In this document: positions 53,104-59,100 of the stretch, one piece after another
Layout: each line of letters opens with the position of its first letter
How positions within the stretch are numbered: the stretch's first letter is position 1
Source: Methanobacteriota archaeon
GTDB lineage: Archaea; Halobacteriota; Methanomicrobia; Methanomicrobiales; Methanomicrobiaceae
Length of the DNA: 59,100 nucleotides
Direction: 5' to 3'
Assembly (NCBI GenBank): GCA_016841665.1
Contig: JAENYT010000010.1
Location: 1-59,100 of the forward strand
Made by a program: the position numbers and the translations under genes
The notes under the pieces: generated by a model
Database searches by the model: none
Told to the model about the DNA's origin: nothing
Seen by the model: only the letters and a program-made list of their open reading frames with translations

Positions 53104-53172
53104 TCCCATGCAGATGGAGGGAACTCCATCTGAATTGTGTTGAATGCGAAAATCGTGAGAAGGTGTTGAACT

Positions 53173-53301
53173 ATGGTAAACACATCAGCCGAAGGGCAGG
53201 TCTTTCGCTGTGAGATCTGCGGCAACGTGGTAGAAGTCAAGGTAGTCGGCGGCGGCGAGCTGGTCTGTTGCGGCGAACCGATGATTCTTGTGGAGGAATG
53301 A
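53173..53301 (+). CDS. Desulforedoxin-like protein (desulfoferrodoxin N-terminal domain)
   Basis: 42 residues with Cys-Glu-Ile-Cys-Gly-Asn and Val-Cys-Cys-Gly-Glu-Pro-Met, the Cys-x2-Cys...Cys-Cys iron site of desulforedoxin and of the N-terminal domain of superoxide reductase. The catalytic superoxide reductase domain is absent, so it is probably a one-iron electron carrier for the neighbouring peroxide-defence proteins. It is followed after 3 bases by the AhpD-like gene. Confidence 0.82.
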   Translation: MVNTSAEGQVFRCEICGNVVEVKVVGGGELVCCGEPMILVEE

Positions 53302-53304
53302 TCC

Positions 53305-53649
53305 ATGGACGAACAGCTCAAGTCGCTCGAGGACAAGATCGGTAAAGTCCCCAAAATTTTCGAGCAACTCAAAGACCTTGACCCCGATCTCTACAAGGGC
53401 GTCATGGGTCTCGACCAGTGGATCTGGTCGGAAGGGGCGCTTTCCAAGCAGACGAAGAAGATCATCGCCGTCTGCATCGCCGCGGCGCTGCGTGACCGCC
53501 ATGCGGTGCGTGCCCAGATGGCAGGAGCCCCGAACCTGGGAATCACCCTCGACGAGATGGACGAAGCGCTCCGGGTGACCTTCCTGCTCGCGGGCATGCC
53601 GGCGTACGTGTACGGCAAGGCGGCAGCAGAGGAATTTTTCAAGAAGTGA
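53305..53649 (+). CDS. AhpD-like/carboxymuconolactone decarboxylase-family protein
   Basis: 114 residues, all helical. Gly-Ala-Leu-Ser-Lys-Gln-Thr-Lys-Lys-Ile-Ile-Ala-Val-Cys-Ile-Ala-Ala-Ala-Leu and the final Phe-Leu-Leu-Ala-Gly-Met-Pro-Ala resemble the CMD/AhpD fold. The Cys-x-x-Cys of true AhpD is reduced to a single Cys near residue 53, so peroxidase-reductase activity is doubtful. It lies between the desulforedoxin and peroxiredoxin genes, spaced by 3 and 11 bases. Confidence 0.78.
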   Translation: MDEQLKSLEDKIGKVPKIFEQLKDLDPDLYKGVMGLDQWIWSEGALSKQTKKIIAVCIAAALRDRHAVRAQMAGAPNLGITLDEMDEALRVTFLLAGMPAYVYGKAAAEEFFKK

Positions 53650-53660
53650 GGAGGCGACAT

Positions 53661-54308
53661 ATGGAAGAACAGGAACCCTGCACCCCGATGCCCATTCTTG
53701 GTGAGAAGGCGCCTGCATTCGAAGCCCTGACCACCCAAGGATCGGTCAAGCTCTCCGACTACCTGGGCAAATGGGTGGTGCTCTTCTCACACCCCGCGGA
53801 CTTCACCCCCGTCTGCACCACGGAGTTCATGGCGTTTACCGCCGTGGCGGATGAACTCGAAGCGCTGAATGTCCAGCTGATCGGGCTTTCTATTGACAGC
53901 GTCCATTCCCATCTCGCCTGGGTACGCAACGTCCAGGAGAAGATGGGGGTGACCATCCCCTTCCCCATCATCGCCGATCTGGACATGAAGGTGGCAAAAG
54001 CCTACGGCATGATCCACCCGGGGCAGAGCAGCACGTCGACCATCAGGACCGTCTTCTTCATCGACCCCGAAGGCCTGATGCGGGCGATGCTCTACTACCC
54101 CCTCTCCAACGGCCGGTACATCCCCGAGATCATCCGGCTGATCAAGTCGCTCCAGACGACCGATCGCTACGGGGTCGCCACCCCGGCGAATTGGCAGCCG
54201 GGGGACAAGGTCGTGGTACCGGCGCCCAAGAATGCAAAAGAGATGGCCCATCGCCTCGACGAGGGGTACGAGTGCAAGGACTGGTACCTCTGCTTCAAGG
54301 AGATCTGA
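53661..54308 (+). CDS. Peroxiredoxin (Prx6/archaeal AhpC type)
   Basis: 215 residues. Peroxidatic Cys in Pro-Val-Cys-Thr-Thr-Glu-Phe (about residue 48) after Ser-His-Pro-Ala-Asp-Phe-Thr, the conserved Arg in Thr-Ile-Arg-Thr-Val-Phe-Phe-Ile, and a C-terminal Glu-Cys-Lys-Asp-Trp-Tyr-Leu-Cys that can supply resolving Cys. It reduces peroxides in the cytoplasm. Start 53661 has a strong GGAGG ribosome-binding site (GTGAGGAGGCGACAT); the GTG at 53646 belongs to that site. Confidence 0.93.
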   Translation: MEEQEPCTPMPILGEKAPAFEALTTQGSVKLSDYLGKWVVLFSHPADFTPVCTTEFMAFTAVADELEALNVQLIGLSIDSVHSHLAWVRNVQEKMGVTIPFPIIADLDMKVAKAYGMIHPGQSSTSTIRTVFFIDPEGLMRAMLYYPLSNGRYIPEIIRLIKSLQTTDRYGVATPANWQPGDKVVVPAPKNAKEMAHRLDEGYECKDWYLCFKEI

Positions 54309-54357
54309 ACTCCCCCACACAACCTTTTTTATTGTTCCCACCAGAGCACAACGATCA

Positions 54358-54981
54358 ATGGTCATCAAGGTCCTTGCCTTCGCCACCAGCCCCCGGCGTC
54401 AAGGCAACTCAGAAACGCTTCTCGACTACCTGCTGGCCGCCATGGGCGAAGAGAGCGGGATCGAGATCACCAAATACGTGCTCGGCGAGGATATCATCAT
54501 CAACCCCTGCAAGGGCTGCAATGCCTGCGAGGTCCTCAACCGGTGCATCCAGGAGGACGACGACCTCAACGACGTGCTCGAGGAGATCATCGAGGCCGAC
54601 TGCGTGGTGCTCGCATCGCCCATCTTCTGCATGGGCCTCTGTGCGCAGGCCAAGGCACTAGTGGACCGCGCCCAGGTCTTCCGCTCCCGCAAGTACGTCC
54701 TGATGGAGCCAGTCGCCCCTCCTGAACGGAAGGACAAGCGGATCGGCATCTTCGTCTCCACCGCAGGGCAGAAGTGGGACTACGTCTTCGACGGGGCGGT
54801 GATGTCGATGAAGTGCTTTTTCCACGTCTCCGACATCCTGAAGAGAAACATGCGCTGGCTGATGATCAACGGGGTGGACCTGAAAGGGGAGATTGAGGCC
54901 CACCCATCCGCAAAGGACCAGGCGCAGGAGATGGGAGTAGGCGTGATCCGCGAATTAAAGCAACTGAAAGGTGAGGTATGA
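54358..54981 (+). CDS. Iron-sulfur flavoprotein (Isf family)
   Basis: 207 residues. FMN loop Ala-Thr-Ser-Pro-Arg-Arg-Gln-Gly-Asn-Ser-Glu-Thr (about 8-19), cluster motif Cys-Lys-Gly-Cys-Asn-Ala-Cys-x5-Cys (about 50-62; compact Cys-x2-Cys-x2-Cys-x5-Cys as in Methanosarcina Isf) and Ala-Ser-Pro-Ile-Phe-Cys-Met-Gly. It probably reduces oxygen or peroxide with ferredoxin electrons. A T-rich CCTTTTTTATTG box (about 54323-54334) lies ~25-35 bases upstream, so it may have its own promoter. Confidence 0.88.
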   Translation: MVIKVLAFATSPRRQGNSETLLDYLLAAMGEESGIEITKYVLGEDIIINPCKGCNACEVLNRCIQEDDDLNDVLEEIIEADCVVLASPIFCMGLCAQAKALVDRAQVFRSRKYVLMEPVAPPERKDKRIGIFVSTAGQKWDYVFDGAVMSMKCFFHVSDILKRNMRWLMINGVDLKGEIEAHPSAKDQAQEMGVGVIRELKQLKGEV

Positions 54982-54985
54982 GTAT

Positions 54986-55798
54986 ATGACCGGTTCCATG
55001 CACGGGAAATCAGAGATTTCTCTGACAGGAAACGACGACGCGGTTTCCGTGCACGGGAAATCAAAGAGTTCCCCGACAGATAACGGCCCTGCCGTTTCCG
55101 TGCACGGGAAATCAATGAGTTCCCTGACAGGAAACGGCCCTGCCGTTTCCGTGCTTGGCATCTCGGGCAGCCCGCACCGCCATGGGAATACCGAGACCCT
55201 GCTGGATTCGTTTCTGGACGGGGCGAAGGATGTGGGGGCTGAGGTGGCGAAGGTGGTCATCAAGAACCTCATCTACCGCACCTGCCAGGGGTGCAACGCC
55301 TGCCACAAGGACGGCGTGTGCATCCTGACCGATGACTTCACGCCACTCTTTGAAAAGATCCTCAGCGTGGACGTCCTTGTCCTCGCCTCCCCCATCTACT
55401 CCATGGGGATCACCGCCGAACTGAAGTCCCTCGTCGACCGCGCCCAGCCGCTCTGGGCCCGCAAGTTCGTGCTCAAAAACCTCTACTTTGACTACGACCA
55501 CATCCAGAGCCACAAGGGGCTTTTTATCTCCACCGCGGGGCAGAGCTGGGATAACGTCTTCGACGGGGCGTTTCCCATCGTCAACGCCTTCTTCTCCGAC
55601 ATGGGCTTCGAGTACTACGACAACGTCATCGCCAACAAAATGGACGAGTACGGCGGCATCAACGGCCATCCAAGTGCGCTTGACGATGCGTTCGCGACGG
55701 GGCAAAAGGTCGTGCGGGTGGTCAAGAAGATCAAAAAAGAACGGGCCTCAAAGAAAGAGGCCGATGAGAGCGTCCAGACTCCCCCCGTAGTTGAATGA
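54986..55798 (+). CDS. Iron-sulfur flavoprotein (Isf family) with repeated N-terminal extension
   Basis: 270 residues. From about residue 58 on it is an Isf protein: Val-Leu-Gly-Ile-Ser-Gly-Ser-Pro-His-Arg-His-Gly-Asn-Thr, Cys-Gln-Gly-Cys-Asn-Ala-Cys-x5-Cys and Ala-Ser-Pro-Ile-Tyr-Ser-Met-Gly. The first ~55 residues are three 17-residue repeats (Val-His-Gly-Lys-Ser-x-x-Ser-x-Thr). GGTGAGG nine bases before 54986 supports translation of the repeats. An internal ATG at 55115 would remove most of them. A Lys-rich, probably disordered C-terminus overlaps the convergent protease gene by 51 bases. Confidence 0.8.
   Translation: MTGSMHGKSEISLTGNDDAVSVHGKSKSSPTDNGPAVSVHGKSMSSLTGNGPAVSVLGISGSPHRHGNTETLLDSFLDGAKDVGAEVAKVVIKNLIYRTCQGCNACHKDGVCILTDDFTPLFEKILSVDVLVLASPIYSMGITAELKSLVDRAQPLWARKFVLKNLYFDYDHIQSHKGLFISTAGQSWDNVFDGAFPIVNAFFSDMGFEYYDNVIANKMDEYGGINGHPSALDDAFATGQKVVRVVKKIKKERASKKEADESVQTPPVVE
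54993..55145. repeat. Three tandem 51-bp repeats, each with a palindromic core
   Basis: Units start at 54993, 55044 and 55095. Each contains a near-palindromic TTTCCGTGCACGGGAAA (first copy TTCCATGCACGGGAA) and a second partly complementary stretch (CCTGACAGGAAACG). The length of 51 keeps the reading frame. They lie between two paralogous flavoprotein genes. Confidence 0.85.
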
Positions 55799-56395
55799 GA
55801 GCAGGAGCATCGCAAAGGATGCGGCGATCAGCACCCCGAAGATGGCGGGGTTCCATGCGAGCACCTTCTTCCCGTCGAGCACGCTCACCGGGAGCATGTT
55901 GAAGGCGGCGATCATGGAGTTGACGGTCAGCCCGATGATGCCCACCTGGGAGAGAAGCAGCCCCGCCACACCGGAGAGCGCCGCACCCAGCACCACGATG
56001 CCCAAAAAGGGGATGCAGAGCAGGAGATTGGTGATGGGGCCGGCAGCCGAAATGCGCCCGTTCTGCTCCCGGGTCATCGCCGTCCCGTAGATCATGGTCG
56101 CTCCCGGCGCGGCGAAGACCACTCCCACGAGCGCTGCGAGCAGTACCGCCACGAGCAGCATCTGGTTGTCTTTCCGGAACTCCGCCCAGTAGCCGTAGCG
56201 CATGGCCGTGAACTTATGCGCCAGTTCATGGAGGACGAAACCGATGCCCACGGTGACCAGCGAGATGGCGAAAAAGACGACAAACCCCACCGGGTCGATG
56301 CGGCCCCGGACAAAGATGAGCGTGAAGGCGACGGCAATTGCCAGCCAGGCGATGACCAGATCGCGCCGCTCTCTCTCGGTGATGCGTTCAAGCAT
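55748..56395 (-). CDS. M50-family (site-2 protease-like) membrane zinc metalloprotease
   Basis: 215 residues with about six hydrophobic segments. The zinc motif His-Glu-Leu-Ala-His is near residue 56, and a C-terminal Asn-Met-Leu-Pro-Val-Ser-Val-Leu-Asp-Gly supplies the third ligand Asp as in the family's Asn-Pro-x-Pro-x-x-Asp-Gly. Such proteases cut substrates within the membrane; archaeal substrates are mostly unknown. No PDZ or CBS domain is attached. Its 3' end overlaps the flavoprotein gene on the other strand. Confidence 0.88.
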   Translation of the reverse strand: MLERITERERRDLVIAWLAIAVAFTLIFVRGRIDPVGFVVFFAISLVTVGIGFVLHELAHKFTAMRYGYWAEFRKDNQMLLVAVLLAALVGVVFAAPGATMIYGTAMTREQNGRISAAGPITNLLLCIPFLGIVVLGAALSGVAGLLLSQVGIIGLTVNSMIAAFNMLPVSVLDGKKVLAWNPAIFGVLIAASFAMLLLSFNYGGSLDALIGLFL

Positions 56396-56503
56396 GGTAC
56401 AACCTTCCCAGATCGGTATGCCCCCGGCCCTTAAGTACCTGGGGGTATCTTCGCACTCCCCTTCCGCAGGATTTTTGCCTCCCGAATCCTATGACTCCAG
56501 TGC

Positions 56504-56788
56504 ATGACACTGGACAAGTACCGCCGCACCCTCGCCACACTCGATGAGCAGATCATCGATCTTGTCTCGAAGCGCCAGGCGATCGCCGCGGAGATCGGGC
56601 GCATCAAGCATCGGGAGGCCATTCCCATTCACGACGAAGAGCAGCACGCACAGGTGATGGGCAGGGTCTTTGACAGTGCCGTCGAGCACAAGATCGACCC
56701 GGTGAGCGTAAGCCGGGTCTTTGAAATCCTGATCGCCATGAGCGAGGAGCGCCAGCACGAGTGTGCGGGAGAGGGAAACCTCCCCTGA
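56504..56788 (+). CDS. aroQ: Chorismate mutase, AroQ class
   Basis: 94 residues, all helical: Leu-Asp-Glu-Gln-Ile-Ile-Asp-Leu-Val-Ser-Lys-Arg-Gln-Ala-Ile-Ala, Ile-Gly-Arg-Ile-Lys (active-site Lys), and Val-Phe-Glu-Ile-Leu-Ile. It converts chorismate to prephenate for phenylalanine and tyrosine synthesis. Its length is the usual ~90 residues of a stand-alone AroQ. It is isolated from other aromatic genes here. Confidence 0.85.
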   Translation: MTLDKYRRTLATLDEQIIDLVSKRQAIAAEIGRIKHREAIPIHDEEQHAQVMGRVFDSAVEHKIDPVSVSRVFEILIAMSEERQHECAGEGNLP

Positions 56789-56794
56789 AAACCC

Positions 56795-57764
56795 TTATTC
56801 GGGCCCGTGGTCCGACGGGAATCCCGAGATGTCGTAGTGTTTTCTCAAAAATAGCCGGATTTTCTCCGATTCCACCCAGCCCACATCCAGCTGGGTGATG
56901 AGCGAGTCGATCTCGTCGACATAGGGCCGGATGGTCTCCGAGAGGCCGTCACCTTTGAGGTCCACGCGGCCCACGATGGCCTGGAGGGGGTTTCTGATGT
57001 GGTCGTTGAGGACGGCCAGCTGCTCCATGTTCTTCTCGATCTGGATGAGCGCCGCAGCTCCTCCTCCGCCTGTTTCCGAAGCGTAATGTCCCGCACCACC
57101 GTGAGCACCCGCTGCACCTCCTCGTCCTCCTCGATAGGGGTCATGTGGATTTCGGTGTGCACCTCCCGGCCGCCGAACTCGAACCGCTCCTCTGTCCGGT
57201 AGGGTGTCCCGGATACGAAGACCCAGCCGTACCGCGCCTGCAGGCTGGGAGGGATGAAGGGGAGTATCTCAAAAATCGGGGTGTTCCATGGGGATTTCGG
57301 CACCTTCACACCGATTTTTTCGCACCACGCGAGGAACCCGGCGTTGAAGAGCACCGGGGTGAGCCCGCGGTCGACCACGAAAATGCCGTCCCTGGTGGCA
57401 TCGATCGTCTCCCGGTAGCGCTCCTCCCCGTGTGCAGCGTGCTGGTGAGGGCGGAGACCACCCATGCCACGATGATCATCATCCCGACGCGCCCGGCACC
57501 GATGGACAAGTAGAAGGCATTGGGGCTGTTCAGGGCGACATCAGAGGCGAAGTAGGCCAGCCCGAGCAATGAGGCGAAATAGATGCCCCGGGCCGGATAG
57601 CAGTAGGCGACGAGCACGATGGGGATGTAGAACAGGTGGGTGAAGAGCACGGAATAACCGAAATAGAGAGACACGAGCACAATCCCGAGGGTACATGCGG
57701 TCGTGAGCAAGATCGCGAGGTTCCACCACCGGTCCTCGATCAGGGGGGAATCTGTCTGCCCCAT
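56795..57764 (-). pseudogene. Membrane PAS sensor protein (histidine-kinase-like), two frameshifts
   Basis: Three frames join into one protein. 57764-~57430: five or so membrane segments ending Val-Ser-Ala-Leu-Thr-Ser-Thr-Leu-His. ~57430-~57055: PAS domain (Tyr-Arg-Glu-Thr-Ile-Asp-Ala-Thr-Arg-Asp-Gly-Ile-Phe-Val-Val). ~57050-56795: Leu-Asn-Asp-His-Ile-Arg-Asn-Pro-Leu-Gln-Ala-Ile, a phosphoacceptor-like His, ending Trp-Val-Glu-Ser-Glu-Lys-Ile-Arg. One G seems lost from a G run at ~57430-57436, and another base near 57055-57065. No HATPase domain follows, as in some methanogen sensor proteins. Either a decayed gene or two base-calling errors. Confidence 0.75.
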
Positions 57765-57877
57765 CCGGTGCGTCCTTGAAAGGGGTATAGATACAGTGAA
57801 CGAAAAGAATGCCTATTTGAATCGGACGTTTTTAAAAAAGAGAGGAATACGGTCGGCCGGCCAGGATCAGGCTAATT

Positions 57878-58756
57878 TCAGCCGCGTTCTCCCCTGATCA
57901 TGGTGCCCACCCCGGCATCGGTGAAGAGCTCGAGCAGGAGATTGTGGGGCCTGTTGCCGTTGAGGATATGAGCGTGGGTGACACCCGAGCGGAGCGAGCG
58001 GATGCAGGCCTCGAGCTTGGGGATCATCCCCCCCACGATCACACCGTCGATGATCATCTCCTCGGCCTCGTGGACGGAGAGGCGCTGGAAAGTCCGGTTC
58101 CGCTGGGCGTTCATGACCCCGTCCACATCGGTGAGGTTGATCAGCTTGTAGGCGGAGAGCGCCGTGGCGATCTCGCCCGCCGCCGTGTCCGCATTCACGT
58201 TCAGGCTTCGCCCCTCCCTATCAATGGCGATGGGGGCGATCACCGGGATGTAGTCCCGCTCAAGGAGCCCTTCCAGTAGCTCCGGGTTGACCTCGATGAT
58301 CTCGCCGACGTGGCCGAGGTCCACCTCCTGCTCCTGGTTGTCGATAACCACCCGCTGCGCACTGAGTTTTCTGGCGATGAGCAGGTTGCCGTCGTTGCCG
58401 GAGAGGCCCACCCCGAGCGCCCCGAACTTGGTGATCAGGGAGACGATGCCGTCGTTGATCTTGCCCACCAGCACCATCTGGGCGATCTCGAGGGTCTCCT
58501 GGTCGGTGATCCGCAGCCCGGCGACAAATTTGGGCTCTTTTCCCATCGCATGCATCTTTTGGGTTATTTCAGGCCCGCCCCCGTGGACGATGACCACCTG
58601 CATGCCTACGTAGCGCAGGAGGACGATGTCCTGGATCACCGTATCCAGAATAGCCGGATCCACCATGGCGTGCCCGCCGAGCTTGATCACGATGCGCTTG
58701 CCGTGGAATTTCTGGATATACGGCAGCGCCTCCGTCAGAACGTCTTCTCGCTTCAT
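57878..58756 (-). CDS. argB: Acetylglutamate kinase
   Basis: 292 residues. Amino-acid-kinase fold: Val-Ile-Lys-Leu-Gly-Gly-His-Ala-Met (about 23-31), Val-His-Gly-Gly-Gly-Pro-Glu-Ile (about 60-67), Asn-Val-Asn-Ala-Asp-Thr-Ala-Ala-Gly and Leu-Thr-Asp-Val-Asp-Gly-Val. It phosphorylates N-acetylglutamate in the arginine pathway. Start 58756 overlaps the argJ stop by ATGA, so an 18-residue longer frame is rejected. Confidence 0.96.
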   Translation of the reverse strand: MKREDVLTEALPYIQKFHGKRIVIKLGGHAMVDPAILDTVIQDIVLLRYVGMQVVIVHGGGPEITQKMHAMGKEPKFVAGLRITDQETLEIAQMVLVGKINDGIVSLITKFGALGVGLSGNDGNLLIARKLSAQRVVIDNQEQEVDLGHVGEIIEVNPELLEGLLERDYIPVIAPIAIDREGRSLNVNADTAAGEIATALSAYKLINLTDVDGVMNAQRNRTFQRLSVHEAEEMIIDGVIVGGMIPKLEACIRSLRSGVTHAHILNGNRPHNLLLELFTDAGVGTMIRGERG

Positions 58757-59100
58757 GTTGTGTACTTCCCGTTGATCTCCACGTATTTCTCTGTCAGGTC
58801 GCAGCCCCATGCGGTGGCCGACGCCCCGCCTTCGCCGAGATCGAGGGCGAAGGTGACCGTATCGCCGGCCATGAGCTCCTTTGCCTCTGCAAGCGCCGCA
58901 TGGTCGGCGAGGATCGCGCCGTTCTGTGCGAACACCACCTCGCGGCCGGCGGAGATGAGGCTCACGGTCACTTTTAGAGGATCGAGGGGCACCCCCGCCC
59001 GGCCAGCGGCGGCGACGATCCGCCCCCAGTTGGGGTCCCGGCCGTAGACAGCGGTCTTGACCAGCGACGATCCCGCAACCGTGCGGGCGACCGCCGCAGC
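58753..59100 (-). CDS. argJ: Glutamate N-acetyltransferase (ArgJ), 3' end
   Basis: The gene enters from the right edge; the last 115 residues are visible. [18 protein letters not shown] is diagnostic of ArgJ, and the C-terminus ends [10 protein letters not shown]. The enzyme recycles the acetyl group from N-acetylornithine to glutamate. It is translationally coupled to argB. Confidence 0.95.
   Translation of the reverse strand, partial: AAAVARTVAGSSLVKTAVYGRDPNWGRIVAAAGRAGVPLDPLKVTVSLISAGREVVFAQNGAILADHAALAEAKELMAGDTVTFALDLGEGGASATAWGCDLTEKYVEINGKYTT

Overview
The window looks like a chromosomal stretch of a methanogenic archaeon, most likely of the order Methanomicrobiales (Methanoculleus/Methanofollis-like; order-level call by inference). 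The evidence is a TfrAB-type thiol:fumarate reductase, an AglB/STT3 oligosaccharyltransferase, archaeal TATA boxes (YTTATATA-like) with very short or absent leaders, ATGA/TGATG overlaps between genes, iron-sulfur flavoproteins, a glutaredoxin-thioredoxin reductase fusion and an argJ-argB pair. I recognised no tRNA or rRNA gene.

Layout. 1-4.6 kb: tfrA (3' end), tfrB, aglB. 4.8-12 kb: an AAA+/DUF4143 ATPase with a hairpin over its start, an orphan TATA box followed by a candidate structured RNA, a dolichol-phosphate-sugar synthase-like GT2, a small membrane protein, a methyltransferase and a membrane sulfatase-like enzyme. 12-23.3 kb: an AT-rich surface-glycan island, apparently one long leftward operon (sugar-nucleotide dehydratase, GT4, Wzm/Wzt-type ABC exporter, SGNH protein, coiled-coil methyltransferase, GT4, and a 990-residue GT2-GT4-methyltransferase), with a decayed transposase at its far end. 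23.4-28.5 kb: another GT4, an MNT/HEPN toxin-antitoxin pair (HEPN frameshifted), a HEAT-repeat lipoprotein, Grx-TrxR and rubrerythrin.

29.08-51.91 kb is the main result. radC is cut in two exactly inside its JAMM motif. The N-terminal part ends at 29082 after His-Asn-His-Pro, and the C-terminal part resumes at 51910 with the same His-Asn-His-Pro codons. The 13-bp direct repeat (17 bp with one mismatch) forms attL and attR of a roughly 22.8-kb integrative element. The element carries a tyrosine recombinase next to attR, an excisionase-like HTH protein, a TOPRIM primase, a UvrD-like helicase, iteron-like repeats, small ATGA-coupled genes of unknown function, a Panacea-type antitoxin with a RelE/ParE-like toxin, a secreted DNase I-like nuclease, and a complete type I-B (Cst1/Cst2) CRISPR-Cas locus (cas8b1-cas7-cas5-cas3-cas6-cas1-cas2-cas4, leader, 31 identical repeats plus one degenerate terminal repeat). 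It is therefore a self-replicating or integrative plasmid-like element with its own adaptive immunity.

52-59.1 kb returns to chromosomal genes: an oxidative-stress/redox cluster (flavoproteins, zinc ribbon, desulforedoxin-like protein, AhpD-like protein, peroxiredoxin), an M50 metalloprotease, chorismate mutase, a doubly frameshifted PAS sensor protein, argB and the 3' end of argJ. Rubrerythrin, radC and this redox cluster would be neighbours if the element were removed.
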